DNA from: Woeseia oceani
Lineage (GTDB): Bacteria > Pseudomonadota > Gammaproteobacteria > Steroidobacterales > Woeseiaceae
Direction of reading: 5' to 3'
Length of the DNA: 64,000 nucleotides
NCBI RefSeq assembly: GCF_001677435.1
Contig: NZ_CP016268.1
Location: 3,895,001-3,959,000 of the forward strand
Shown one piece after another: positions 44,643 through 53,692 of this stretch; positions within the stretch are counted from its first letter, which is position 1; the number at the start of each line of letters is the position of its first letter. The translations under genes and the position numbers were made by a program. Below the pieces are notes generated by a model. It worked only from the letters and a program-made list of their open reading frames with translations. It was not told where the DNA came from and ran no database searches.

Positions 44643-45542
44643 ATGAACAGATTTAAACAGTTAGTCGGCGCGAGCATCATCATCGGCCTGTCGTCTGTCG
44701 CTTTTGGCAGAGACGATGCCTTAAGCGAAGCCGAACAGCTAAAAATTGTCGCAATCGAATCGTTGATCACCGCACCAGCTGAGCGCGCCTTGCCCCTCGT
44801 CAGCCGGGTACTGCGCGGCGACGATAGTGATGAGGTGAAGGAACATGCCCTGTTCATCCTGAGTCAGATCGACAACCAGGAAGCACAGGAATTGCTGATT
44901 GAAGTTGCCCGCAGCGACAACCGCGAGTTGCGCGAAGAGGCGGTGCGCATGATCGGCATCAGCGGCAAGCCTGGCGCACTGGCAATGCTGAAGGACCTGT
45001 ACCGCGACGGCGACATGGACATGCGTGAAGCGGTACTGGAAGCGTATTTGATTACCGACGATGCCGATGCTGTGCTGGCCATCGCCGAGGCAGCAGTGGA
45101 TGTCGAAGAATTCGAGCTGGCGGTGGAAACACTAGGTGCAATGCGTGCTACCGAACAACTGCGGTCACTGCGCAATAAGAAAGGCATGTCCGAGGTGCTG
45201 ATTGAAGCCTACGCTATAGCCGGCGATGTCGAGTCGCTGCGCGAGTTTGCAATGGACGGCAGTGACCCGGTACGCCAGGCCGAAGCACTCGAGGGCCTCG
45301 CTATCGCCGGTGACGATGACGCGAATCAAACCTTCATGGAGGTTTATCGCAACACCGACAACAACGACCTGAAAGAAGCCGCGCTCGAAGCAATGCTGAT
45401 TTCCGGCTACGACGAGGGCGTACTCCTGCTGTTCCGCGAAAGCACCGATGCGGCTGAGAAACGGGAGTTACTGCAGATGCTGGTGCATATGGACAGTGAC
45501 GCCGTGTGGGACATTATCGATGCCACGCTGGAGGATGACTGA
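44643..45542 (+). CDS. exported HEAT-repeat protein
   Basis: 299 residues with a signal peptide (S-I-I-I-G-L-S-S-V-A-F-G-R). The rest is a run of about eight helical repeats of roughly 31 residues with E-x-A-L / D-x-E-x-R-x-x-A-x-x-x-L spacing, which is the bacterial HEAT or PBS-lyase repeat pattern. It is likely a periplasmic interaction protein. Its stop overlaps the next gene (TGATG). Confidence 0.85.
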   Translation: MNRFKQLVGASIIIGLSSVAFGRDDALSEAEQLKIVAIESLITAPAERALPLVSRVLRGDDSDEVKEHALFILSQIDNQEAQELLIEVARSDNRELREEAVRMIGISGKPGALAMLKDLYRDGDMDMREAVLEAYLITDDADAVLAIAEAAVDVEEFELAVETLGAMRATEQLRSLRNKKGMSEVLIEAYAIAGDVESLREFAMDGSDPVRQAEALEGLAIAGDDDANQTFMEVYRNTDNNDLKEAALEAMLISGYDEGVLLLFRESTDAAEKRELLQMLVHMDSDAVWDIIDATLEDD

Positions 45543-46504
45543 TGCGCACGGTGATCCTTGCCTGCTTGCTGGTCAGCCTCTGGCCAACGCAGGTGAACGC
45601 GCTGCCCACTGCATCCGCTGACGGCTGGTACACCTGGCGAGTAGCGGCCACCGACGACTCGCCAAGCTGGTGCTGCGTCAACTGGAACGGTGGTCGCTCC
45701 GTGCCCGGTACCTGTCAACTCGATGACCGCCGTCATGGCTACAGCAACACTGATGATCACCTGCCGGAAACCGGCGAGTTGCAGATTTACGCACTGCTCG
45801 TTGACGGCAAGGCGGAACGCATCCGCCCGTTGAGCCCGGCCTGCCCGGTTGAAACCACGCAGCCGGTCAACGACCTGGGCCTGGTCAATCCTGTCGACAG
45901 CCTCAACTGGCTGAAAACCTATGCCCGCCGTGACGGCGACAGTGACGCCCTGCCCGCTATCAGCATGCACCGCGGCACTGAATCCCTGGAGTTTATTCGC
46001 GACCTCGCGTTGCACGATCAGGACCCGGACGTGCGCGGGCGTGCAATGTTCTGGCTGGGCCAGGTGCGAATTGCCGAGGGCAAAGCCACACTGGTGCAGG
46101 TGATGTTTGAGGACCAGAGCGCCGATCTTCGTGAGCACGCGGCATTTTCACTGGCGCAGTCCAGCGCCTCCGACAAGGCCGGGCTGCTCATTCGGCAAGG
46201 CCGGACCGACCCCAGCGCCGAGGTCCGTGGTCAGGCCTGGTTCTGGCTGGCGCAAACCGGGGCCAAGGACGGTGAAACCGTCATCCTGCATGCGCTGCAA
46301 GACGATCGCAGCGCCAAGGTGCGGGACAGCGCGATATTCGCGTTGTCGCAGCTACCGGACGGGCAAGGTATCCCCAGCCTCGTGAGAATCGTCAAGGACA
46401 AGTCAGCGGACCGCGAGTTGCGCGAACAGGCGTTGTTCTGGCTTGCGGAATCGGACAGCGACGAGGCTTACGCGCTGATCGACAGGCTCCTGTCTGCGCG
46501 TTGA
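45542..46504 (+). CDS. exported HEAT-repeat protein with N-terminal Cys-rich domain
   Basis: 320 residues, with a signal peptide ending A-L-P-T-A-S-A. Residues 35-110 form a domain with W-C-C-V-N-W and two further Cys that could be disulfide bonded. The C-terminal half has five or six HEAT-like repeats (D-P-D-V-R-G-R-A-M-F-W-L-G-Q). The start ATG at 45542 overlaps the previous stop, so the two HEAT proteins are coupled; with the sigma/anti-sigma pair they form one operon of four genes. Confidence 0.85.
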   Translation: MRTVILACLLVSLWPTQVNALPTASADGWYTWRVAATDDSPSWCCVNWNGGRSVPGTCQLDDRRHGYSNTDDHLPETGELQIYALLVDGKAERIRPLSPACPVETTQPVNDLGLVNPVDSLNWLKTYARRDGDSDALPAISMHRGTESLEFIRDLALHDQDPDVRGRAMFWLGQVRIAEGKATLVQVMFEDQSADLREHAAFSLAQSSASDKAGLLIRQGRTDPSAEVRGQAWFWLAQTGAKDGETVILHALQDDRSAKVRDSAIFALSQLPDGQGIPSLVRIVKDKSADRELREQALFWLAESDSDEAYALIDRLLSAR

Positions 46505-46534
46505 CAGGCTCGTCGAACGGGAAAACTGGCAGTC

Positions 46535-46563
46535 AAAAAAAAAGCCGGGCTTGCGCCCGGCTT
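46535..46563 (-). terminator. intrinsic terminator of ald
   Basis: AAGCCGGGC-TTGC-GCCCGGCTT, a 9-bp perfect stem, is followed on the minus strand by a long T run (ten T). It lies about 70 bp after the ald stop. On the plus strand the T run is absent, but it lies shortly after the HEAT gene stop. Confidence 0.8.
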
Positions 46564-46631
46564 CAAACTGGCCCGATTCAGAGGGGGGAGGTGAATCAGG
46601 CAGCTTTCTGTAATCCCTGAACTGCGGTCGA

Positions 46632-47753
46632 TTAACCCGCTTTCAAGGCGTCTTCGGCAGACAAATACTGGTAACCCAGCTCCTTGGCCACCGCTTCGTA
46701 ATTGACGTGCCCGTTGTGCACATTCAGGCCCATCGCAAGGTGCGGATCCCGCCGCAGCGCATCGCGCCAGCCGTGATTGGCCAGGGCCTTGGCAAAGGGC
46801 AAAGTCACGTTGGTTAAAGCGAAGGTCGATGTGCGCGGTACAGCTCCCGGCATGTTGGTCACGCAATAGTGAACAACATCGTCCACGAGGTAAGTCGGTT
46901 CAGCATGAGTCGTCGGACGACTGGTTTCGAAGCAACCGCCCTGATCGATGGAAATATCCACCAGCACAGCACCAGGGCGCATCGCCTTGACGTGCTCCCG
47001 CGTAACCAGCTTCGGCGCCGCGGCACCAGCAATCAAAACCGCACCGATGACGAGGTCGGCTTCAGGAACAAGGCGGTCCATCGCGTCTTTGGTGGAATAC
47101 ACCGTGTGCACGCGGCCGCTAAAAATAGTATCGAGTTGACGCAAGCGCGGCACTGAACGATCAAGCACCGTGACATCGGCTCCCATGCCAACGGCCATTT
47201 CCGCCGCGTGCGTACCCGCAACACCGCCGCCGACCACCAACACTTTCGCCGGGGGAACGCCCGGCACGCCGCCGAGCAACACGCCGCGGCCGCCGTTTGC
47301 CTTTTGCAGCGCAAAGGCGCCAGCCTGAATCGACAAACGACCCGCGACTTCGCTCATGGGGGTTAGCAATGGAAGAGAACCGTCTTTGGCGGTAACGGTC
47401 TCGTAGGCAATAGCCGTCGCGCCGGATTTAACGAGTGCCTCGGCCTGCGCCGGATCGGCTGCCAGGTGCAGGTAAGTGAACAACACCTGCCCTTTTTTCA
47501 ACATTGCGCATTCGTGTAATTGCGGCTCTTTCACTTTGACGATCATGTCAGCCGCCGCGAAAATTTCTTCGGGGGTCGCAAGGACGGTTGCACCCGCCGC
47601 TTTGTAATCTTCATCGGTCATGCCGATTCCAAGCCCTGCACCGGTTTCGACCAGGACTTCGTGTCCAGCGTGGACAAGCTCTCCAACACCCGCCGGGACC
47701 ATGCCTACGCGGTATTCGAGAACTTTGATTTCTTTTGGCACGCCGATTTTCAT
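46632..47753 (-). CDS. ald: alanine dehydrogenase
   Basis: 373 residues from the ATG at 47753, chosen for the GGGGAGG site; the longer frame runs into the control region. The Ald sequence has M-K-I-G-V-P-K-E at the start, R15, K75, H96 and the NAD-binding phrase [13 protein letters not shown]. It catalyses L-alanine plus NAD+ to pyruvate, ammonia and NADH, reversible. Length is standard. The Lrp/AsnC-type regulator is divergent and likely to control it. Confidence 0.96.
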   Translation of the reverse strand: MKIGVPKEIKVLEYRVGMVPAGVGELVHAGHEVLVETGAGLGIGMTDEDYKAAGATVLATPEEIFAAADMIVKVKEPQLHECAMLKKGQVLFTYLHLAADPAQAEALVKSGATAIAYETVTAKDGSLPLLTPMSEVAGRLSIQAGAFALQKANGGRGVLLGGVPGVPPAKVLVVGGGVAGTHAAEMAVGMGADVTVLDRSVPRLRQLDTIFSGRVHTVYSTKDAMDRLVPEADLVIGAVLIAGAAAPKLVTREHVKAMRPGAVLVDISIDQGGCFETSRPTTHAEPTYLVDDVVHYCVTNMPGAVPRTSTFALTNVTLPFAKALANHGWRDALRRDPHLAMGLNVHNGHVNYEAVAKELGYQYLSAEDALKAG

Positions 47754-47804
47754 TACTAGCCTCCCCTGTTTTTTTGTTATGCCACGCAATATACGCCCCC
47801 CAAT

Positions 47805-47891
47805 GAGCAAGTTTCTTGCCGTATCAGTGACAGATCGGGGATTTGCTGGCATATTTCTTCAATACTGACCCTTTTTGAGCAAGATTCTGCC
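47805..47891. promoter_or_regulatory. two repeated sites in the ald-lrp control region
   Basis: TGAGCAAGTTTCTTGCC (47805-47820 region) and TGAGCAAGATTCTGCC (47876-47891) are near-identical copies 71 bp apart. The first contains the dyad GCAAG-TTT-CTTGC. The second overlaps the ribosome site and start of the regulator gene, which suggests autoregulation. About seven helical turns separate them. Confidence 0.5.
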
Positions 47892-48353
47892 ATGAGCCTC
47901 GACCGATATGACCGCGCCATTTTGCAGGCCCTGCAGCAAGACGGCCGGATCAGCAACGTCGTTCTGGCAGGCATGGTGAACCTGTCGGAATCGGCCTGCC
48001 TGCGACGGGTGCGGGCGCTGGAAGCGAAGGGACTCATTGAACGCTACGTCGCGCTGCTCAACCAAAAGCAGGCAGGACTGGCGGGCAACGTTTTCGTCCA
48101 CATTGCGCTGAACCGCGAAGAGCAGAGCGAACTCGCCGCCTTCGAAGAAGCCGTGCAGCATTTGCCGGAAGTCATGGAGTGCTACCTGATGACTGGCGAG
48201 TTCGATTATTTGTTGCGGATAGTCGTCTCAGACATGGCCGATTTCGAGCGCGTACATAATGAGTCACTCACGCGCCTGCCCGGCGTTGCGCGGGTGAACT
48301 CCAGCGTTGCCATTCGTACCGTGCGCAAGACCACGGAACTGCCGATCTCGTAA
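47892..48353 (+). CDS. Lrp/AsnC-family regulator
   Basis: 153 residues. Helix-turn-helix in the first 60 residues (D-R-A-I-L-Q-A-L-Q-Q-D-G-R-I-S-N), followed by the RAM (ligand-binding) fold with V-M-E-C-Y-L-M-T-G-E-F-D-Y-L-L-R. Probable regulator of the divergent ald gene, sensing alanine or a related amino acid. Starts at the ATG at 47892. Confidence 0.93.
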   Translation: MSLDRYDRAILQALQQDGRISNVVLAGMVNLSESACLRRVRALEAKGLIERYVALLNQKQAGLAGNVFVHIALNREEQSELAAFEEAVQHLPEVMECYLMTGEFDYLLRIVVSDMADFERVHNESLTRLPGVARVNSSVAIRTVRKTTELPIS

Positions 48354-48365
48354 CGCTTCCTGCTC

Positions 48366-49283
48366 TCAGGTCTTACTGAGCCACGCCAGATTGCTCGCCG
48401 CCGCTTTCTTGATGGCAACAACCGCCGCGTGACGCAATCTTCTTTCAGTAGATATCAGGTAAAAGCTCTGCGTTATTTCCGTTGTGCGGCCAACAACCCC
48501 CACTTTGTAGCGCTGCAAAATGTCACTCTCCATCGCCGTGGGCAGCGCGTACACACCGGTATTCGCTTCACCAAAAGCGTTCATCAGGGCACTGTCTTCG
48601 AATTCCGCGACCGTGCGCGGCTGAATGCTGTTGCTCTCAAACCATTGCGCGAGACTGTCGCGCAATGCACAGGTTCGTGCCGGCAACAAGAACTCCGCGC
48701 GGTGCAAGCTGTGTGGAAAACGACCCTGGTACTGGGCCACGGACCGGCGGGCAGCGAAGAACGACAAGCCCGATTCCCCAAGAAGATGGTTGTAGGCCTT
48801 GACCGGGTAGCTGTTGTTGACCGGACTGTCAGTTAGCACCAAGTCAAGTTTGTGTACTGCCAGATCGGCGAGCAGGCTGTCCACCGGCGCTTCATGGCAG
48901 TGGAGGCGTACCGGCTGCTCCATCTTCAATACCGGTTCCAGCGTTCGGTAGGCAATCAACTTCGGCACCACCATCGCGATACCCGCGTTGCAACTGATTG
49001 GCCGTCGAATCTCGCCGTCGCGCAACACTTCCTGCAACTCTTCGCCTTTGCGAAACATCTGATCAGCGTAAGCCTGCACAACCCGCCCGGTTTCGGTCAG
49101 CGCCAGCCCGCGGCCACTGCGCGTGAACAGGCGTTCACCAATACGCTCCTCCAGCTTGCGCAACTGGCCACTGATGGTTTGCGGCGTGACATGCAGAATC
49201 GCCGATGCGCTTAGCAATGAATCGGAATTAGCAACCACCCAGAAATAATGCAGGTGATTGTAGTTAAGACTCTTGCTGATCAT
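48366..49283 (-). CDS. nhaR: NhaR-type LysR regulator
   Basis: 305 residues. The N-terminus reads L-N-Y-N-H-L-H-Y-F-W, the hallmark of NhaR, with T-P-Q-T-I-S-G-Q-L-R-K-L-E-E-R-I in the recognition helix. NhaR responds to Na+ and activates the nhaA antiporter gene. There is no antiporter gene next to it here; the nhaC-like gene is 30 kb away. Two repeated boxes upstream suggest self-regulation. Confidence 0.9.
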   Translation of the reverse strand: MISKSLNYNHLHYFWVVANSDSLLSASAILHVTPQTISGQLRKLEERIGERLFTRSGRGLALTETGRVVQAYADQMFRKGEELQEVLRDGEIRRPISCNAGIAMVVPKLIAYRTLEPVLKMEQPVRLHCHEAPVDSLLADLAVHKLDLVLTDSPVNNSYPVKAYNHLLGESGLSFFAARRSVAQYQGRFPHSLHRAEFLLPARTCALRDSLAQWFESNSIQPRTVAEFEDSALMNAFGEANTGVYALPTAMESDILQRYKVGVVGRTTEITQSFYLISTERRLRHAAVVAIKKAAASNLAWLSKT

Positions 49284-49359
49284 TCGGCTCTCCGCAGTCG
49301 GTCAGCGTGGATTATAGGGTGTCGGCGTTGAAAGGAACTTCGCATTAATCGACCATTTA

Positions 49360-49408
49360 CTTCGGTATTGCCGAAGAAATGATTGCCGGAAACCCTTCGG
49401 CATTACCG
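49360..49408. promoter_or_regulatory. tandem boxes upstream of nhaR-like gene
   Basis: CTTCGGTATTGCCG (49360-49373) and CTTCGGCATTACCG (49395-49408) are direct copies 35 bp apart. The extended arms CGGTATTGCCGAAG and CTTCGGCATTACCG also form a long inverted repeat. They lie 77-125 bp upstream of the NhaR-type start. Confidence 0.55.
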
Positions 49409-50053
49409 TAGTTAAAGCTCCCATAGAACCGACTTTTTAGTACAGGTGGTTTGAAATACAGTGCCTTACAAGCGGTTGGGCGAATAATCAGACTTAAAAG
49501 TGCTCATTCTCGTGCAGGCCCGCCCGATACTGGCTAATGCGCTCTAAGCCACATTAGCGGCTCGCGAAGGGCAGGCCGTTTGTCCCACAAGAATGGACAG
49601 CAGCAGTACAAGGGCCTGAACGCTGCCCTGGCTGCGCTCACGTACACGGCACGATTCCGGGCAAGCATGCGCCGACCCTGGAAATAGCAAGACAAGCGCT
49701 CTGCAGACGAGCCGGCTTTCGCGCCCTCGGCCAAAGGACACTCCGTGCAGTCCCCCCTGCACAGCCTCCGGCGCGCCAGGTGCAGGTAGTCAGTGCATTG
49801 CCACAGACTGACATTGCCATCATTACCTGCACCTGGCGCTGCCGGCTTTTTATCCGCAGCGACCAGACGACAGCACTGCAGCTCGTTGGCCAGTAATAAC
49901 ACTGATGCCTGAGCCCGGTTGCAGCCTTCAGGCTTGCCGTTGAACCGCTCAATCGATCTGCGGTCTCAGGACTTACTCGCAGCGCGGCATTGCTTTGACA
50001 ATAAACAGGGCAGCACTTACGCTGATTTGCCGCTTTCCATCAGGACTTTTTCC
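49409..50053. other. long intergenic region before egtB
   Basis: About 640 bases. Minus-strand frames of 70-120 codons between 49534 and 49952 overlap one another and have no ribosome site or family; the hairpin at 49773-49839 lies across them. I see no supported gene. Confidence 0.5.
49773..49839. repeat. long nested inverted repeat upstream of egtB
   Basis: A perfect 16-bp arm GCGCCAGGTGCAGGTA (49773-49788) pairs with TACCTGCACCTGGCGC (49824-49839). Inside lies a second pair GTCAGT/ACTGAC. On the plus strand a run of five T follows within about 8 bases, so an RNA of this shape would be terminator-like. It may be the 3' end of a small RNA or a regulatory leader. Confidence 0.6.
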
Positions 50054-51322
50054 ATGTTGCCAGACAGGGAAGCCGCCTCCCGCCGCCACACCCCGGAAGC
50101 TTTGCTTGCGCGATATCAAAGAGTCCGCCGTACGACCGAACGGCTGTGCAGCACACTGGTGCCGGAAGACTTCGTCGTACAAAGCATGCCAGACGTCAGC
50201 CCAACAAAATGGCACCTCGCGCACGTCAGCTGGTTTTTCGAACGGTTCGTACTCGAGCATTTCGATTCGCAGTACCGCCGCTACAACGAATCGTTTCATT
50301 ACCTGTTCAACTCATACTATTTCAGCGTGGGGCAGATGTATGCCCGACCCAAGCGCGGCTTGCTGTCACGACCGACGGTGGCTGAGATCAGGCAGTACAG
50401 ACAACATGTCGATGAGCAGATGCAGGAACTCATCATGCGCCGTGCAGGCGATCCGGAGCTTGTACAGCGAACGACACTCGGCCTGCACCACGAGCAGCAA
50501 CATCAGGAATTGTTATTGACCGACATCAAGCACGTGTTTTCCTGCAATCCGTTGCTGCCGGCCGTCAACTCCGGGCTCACGATACCGCCTGAAGCAAGCG
50601 CCGCAGATCTGACCTGGCAGGACGGTGCTGCCGGAATTCAGGAAATCGGCACAAACGGTGACGATGCGTTCTGCTTCGACAACGAAACACCGCGTCACCG
50701 AGTGCTGTTACAGGAACACAGTCTCGCCAACCGTCTTGTAACCAACGCCGAGTATCGCGATTTCATTCGGGACGGGGCGTACAGCAATCCAGCACTGTGG
50801 TTGTCGGACGGCTGGAGCGTGATCAGTCAGCGCAACTGGCAACGCCCGCTGTACTGGAGCGAAGACCTAGAACACGAATTCACGCTGGCAGGCCAGCGGA
50901 CGCTTGAGCTTCACGCGCCCGTCACACACATCAGTTATTACGAAGCCGATGCGTACGCACGCTGGGCGGGCGCCCGACTGCCACTGGAAGCGGAGTGGGA
51001 GACTGCCGCCGCTCAGCGGGAGATCGACGGTAATTTTCTCGACAACAATGTCTGGCACCCGGTCGCCGGAAACGGACAGTTTTTTGGCGATGTCTGGGAG
51101 TGGACCGCGTCACCGTACACGGCATACCCCGGCTTCAAACCGCTGGCGGGTTCGCTCGGTGAATACAACGGCAAGTTCATGTGCAACCAAATGACCGTGC
51201 GCGGCGGCTCCTGCGTGACATCACGCGAGCATATGCGAGCAAGCTATCGCAGCTTTTTTTATCCCGATGCACGCTGGCAGTTTCTGGGCCTGCGGCTGGC
51301 CAAGAACGCCGTGCCGGCGTAA
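50054..51322 (+). CDS. egtB: ergothioneine biosynthesis protein EgtB
   Basis: 422 residues from the ATG at 50054 (AGGA site). A DinB-like iron domain with K-W-H-L-A-H (H54) and H-H-E-Q-Q-H-Q-E (H146, H150), followed by a formylglycine-generating-enzyme-like domain (G-D-V-W-E-W-T, G-G-S-C-V-T). It joins the sulfur donor to hercynine in an oxygen- and iron-dependent step. Nine bases separate it from egtD. Sulfur donor choice (gamma-glutamylcysteine or cysteine) cannot be read. Confidence 0.95.
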   Translation: MLPDREAASRRHTPEALLARYQRVRRTTERLCSTLVPEDFVVQSMPDVSPTKWHLAHVSWFFERFVLEHFDSQYRRYNESFHYLFNSYYFSVGQMYARPKRGLLSRPTVAEIRQYRQHVDEQMQELIMRRAGDPELVQRTTLGLHHEQQHQELLLTDIKHVFSCNPLLPAVNSGLTIPPEASAADLTWQDGAAGIQEIGTNGDDAFCFDNETPRHRVLLQEHSLANRLVTNAEYRDFIRDGAYSNPALWLSDGWSVISQRNWQRPLYWSEDLEHEFTLAGQRTLELHAPVTHISYYEADAYARWAGARLPLEAEWETAAAQREIDGNFLDNNVWHPVAGNGQFFGDVWEWTASPYTAYPGFKPLAGSLGEYNGKFMCNQMTVRGGSCVTSREHMRASYRSFFYPDARWQFLGLRLAKNAVPA

Positions 51323-51331
51323 GGAACACTC

Positions 51332-52303
51332 ATGGCACAAGATGCGCCACCACTTGAACTGACCGAGCAGGACGCGACAGTCACTGACGATCTCGCAGAA
51401 ATTCTGGAAGGGCTCAGTCGCCCGCAAAAAACACTGTCGCCGAAGTTCTTTTACGACGAGAAGGGCTCGTCGCTGTTCGAACAGATCACCGAATTGCCGG
51501 AGTACTACCCGACACAAACGGAACTGTCGATCATGCAGGACAAAGTGCACGAGATGGTGGCACTGATCGGCGCAGAAGCCAGCCTCATAGAGTTTGGCAG
51601 CGGTTCCAGTCTGAAGATTCGCCTGTTGCTGGAACACATGATCAGACCAGCTGCCTACGTTCCGGTCGATATATCCAAAGAGCACTTGCTGGCGTCGGCC
51701 GAAAGCCTGGCGGCTGATTTCCCGAACATAGAAATTCTGCCGGTTGCCGCGGATTTTACCCAGCCGTTTGCCTTGCCAAACCCGGTCATATCGCCCGTGC
51801 GGAATATCATCTACTTTCCCGGCTCGACCATCGGCAATTTTTCACCGGAAGACGCGAAGAGTCTGCTGGAAGTCATGCACCAGGAAGCAGGCGAGGGCGG
51901 CGCACTGCTCATCGGTGTTGATCTGCAGAAAAGCGTCGAGGTTCTGGAACGTGCTTACGATGACAGTGCCGGCATAACCGCCAGTTTCAATCTCAATTTG
52001 CTGCAGCGGCTGAACAACGAGTTCGGCGCAAACTTCGACATCGACGCCTTCGAACATGTGGCGCACTACAACAGCACCAAGAGTCGTATCGAGATGCACC
52101 TGAAGAGCCTGAAGGCCCAAACCGTGACGATTGGCGGCCGTCGATTCGAATTCGCCGCGGGCGAATTGCTGCACACCGAAAATTCACACAAGTACACGCT
52201 GGCAAGCTTCAGTAAACTTGCCAGCAGCGCAGGCTTCACAGTGCACACAGTCTGGATGGACGAGCGCGAGTACTTTTCCATTCAGTACTGCGTTCGAGAC
52301 TGA
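51332..52303 (+). CDS. egtD: L-histidine N-alpha-methyltransferase EgtD
   Basis: 323 residues. EgtD phrases K-F-F-Y-D-E-K-G-S-S-L-F-E-Q-I-T and Y-F-P-G-S-T-I-G-N-F-S-P are present, with G-S-G-S-S in the SAM site. It trimethylates histidine to hercynine, the first step of ergothioneine synthesis. Operon with egtB, the start following an AAGGAA site. A C-S lyase gene (egtE) is not in the window; another PLP lyase may supply the last step. Confidence 0.95.
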   Translation: MAQDAPPLELTEQDATVTDDLAEILEGLSRPQKTLSPKFFYDEKGSSLFEQITELPEYYPTQTELSIMQDKVHEMVALIGAEASLIEFGSGSSLKIRLLLEHMIRPAAYVPVDISKEHLLASAESLAADFPNIEILPVAADFTQPFALPNPVISPVRNIIYFPGSTIGNFSPEDAKSLLEVMHQEAGEGGALLIGVDLQKSVEVLERAYDDSAGITASFNLNLLQRLNNEFGANFDIDAFEHVAHYNSTKSRIEMHLKSLKAQTVTIGGRRFEFAAGELLHTENSHKYTLASFSKLASSAGFTVHTVWMDEREYFSIQYCVRD

Positions 52304-52306
52304 GAC

Positions 52307-52576
52307 TCAGGCGTTCGGCACGTATTCTTTCGGCTTGGCCGAACCTTCGCCGAAAAAGAATTTCTCCATTTCGGTTTCAATGAACTTGCGCGCTTCCGGC
52401 TCTATCGGCGTCAGGCGGTACTCGTTGATGAGCATCGTTTGGTGCGCGACCCATTGCTGCCACGCTTCCTTGCTCACGTTGTCATAGATGCGCTTGCCCA
52501 GATCGCCCGGGTACGGTGCGTAGTCAAGGCCTTCAGCGTCTTTTTTCAGCAGGATGCAGTGTACGATTCGTGACAT
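52307..52576 (-). CDS. yggX: YggX, probable Fe(II)-trafficking protein
   Basis: 89 residues, standard length. The start M-S-R-I-V-H-C and the [14 protein letters not shown] core with W-Q-Q-W are typical. It protects Fe-S clusters from oxidative damage. It follows mutY in the usual mutY-yggX order, which is a good marker for beta/gammaproteobacteria. It ends almost back to back with egtD. Confidence 0.96.
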   Translation of the reverse strand: MSRIVHCILLKKDAEGLDYAPYPGDLGKRIYDNVSKEAWQQWVAHQTMLINEYRLTPIEPEARKFIETEMEKFFFGEGSAKPKEYVPNA

Positions 52577-52592
52577 GTCGAACAGGACCTTC

Positions 52593-53666
52593 TCAGTGCG
52601 TGATAGTCAATTGTGCCAGCAATTTGCTAACCGGTGCTGCCAGACCGACATTCAGCGGCTGATCCAGCGGGTACCAGGCGCCCGGCAGGTCCGCCACTGT
52701 ACGTGATACGTCCGACAGTCGCACCGTGAGCGGCTGAATATCGAGATCGTAATGGCTGAAGCTGTGGCGCAATACCGGCCAGGGTTCCACGGTTTTTGCG
52801 CGGACATTGAGCCGCGTCTGCAGCCAGTCATCGACTTCTGCGGCGCTCGTTACCTCCGGCAAGCTCCACAAACCACCCCAGATCCCGCTGGGCGGACGCC
52901 GTTCCAGATAGACCGCATTGCCGTGCAGCGCGAGCAGCATGACCGTCGCCTTCTGCGGTCGCCGCTGCTTCGGTTTGCGCCCCGGGTAGTCAGCCTGCGA
53001 GTCGCTGGCGTACGCCTGGCATTCCGTACCCAGCGGGCAATCACCACAGCGTGGTCGGCTGCGCGTACACAAGGTTGCACCCAGATCCATGATCGCCTGG
53101 GTATAGTCGGCCACCCTTGATTCCGGCGTATGCTGTTCTGCCTTGTCCCACAACGCGGCCGCAACGGCCGTCCTGCCGGGCCAGCCCTCAATGGCGTGAT
53201 AACGCGCCAATACCCGCTTGACGTTGCCGTCCAGAATCGCATGGCGTTCGCCTCGCGACAGCGCCAGAATCGCACCAGCCGTGGACCGACCGATACCGGG
53301 TAACGCGACGACGTCGTCAAAGCGTTGCGGAAACTCTCCTCCGTATTGCTCGCAAACCGTCACCGCTGTTTTGTGCAGATTGCGGCAACGAGCGTAATAG
53401 CCGAGGCCCGACCAGTGATGCAACACCTCGTCGACGGGTGCTGCCGCCAATCGCGCGATATCAGGATACGACTGCATGAACCGGGTGTAGTAGGGGATGA
53501 CAGTCGCAACCTGAGTCTGCTGCAACATGATTTCTGAGACCCAGACCCGGTAGGGCGTCGCTGGCTGTTGCCACGGCAGGTCATGTCGCCCGTGCAGGTC
53601 GAACCAGGTTAACAAATGATCGGCGAAGGTTTTCACGGCGTCATTGTCTGCTCGCCCGCGCGACAA
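52593..53666 (-). CDS. mutY: A/G-specific adenine glycosylase MutY
   Basis: 357 residues. Helix-hairpin-helix [13 protein letters not shown], catalytic Asp in [10 protein letters not shown], and the 4Fe-4S ligands C-x6-C-x2-C-x5-C in [14 protein letters not shown]-terminal NUDIX-like domain ([17 protein letters not shown]) recognises 8-oxoG. It removes adenine mispaired with 8-oxoG. In operon with yggX. Confidence 0.97.
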   Translation of the reverse strand: MSRGRADNDAVKTFADHLLTWFDLHGRHDLPWQQPATPYRVWVSEIMLQQTQVATVIPYYTRFMQSYPDIARLAAAPVDEVLHHWSGLGYYARCRNLHKTAVTVCEQYGGEFPQRFDDVVALPGIGRSTAGAILALSRGERHAILDGNVKRVLARYHAIEGWPGRTAVAAALWDKAEQHTPESRVADYTQAIMDLGATLCTRSRPRCGDCPLGTECQAYASDSQADYPGRKPKQRRPQKATVMLLALHGNAVYLERRPPSGIWGGLWSLPEVTSAAEVDDWLQTRLNVRAKTVEPWPVLRHSFSHYDLDIQPLTVRLSDVSRTVADLPGAWYPLDQPLNVGLAAPVSKLLAQLTITH

Positions 53667-53692
53667 AGAAAGCCGGGCAGAGCCTTGATCCG

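Noticed and set aside
49534-49952. Three overlapping minus-strand ORFs of 72-122 codons
   Set aside because: Mutually overlapping, no ribosome sites, crossing a long hairpin; more likely non-coding.
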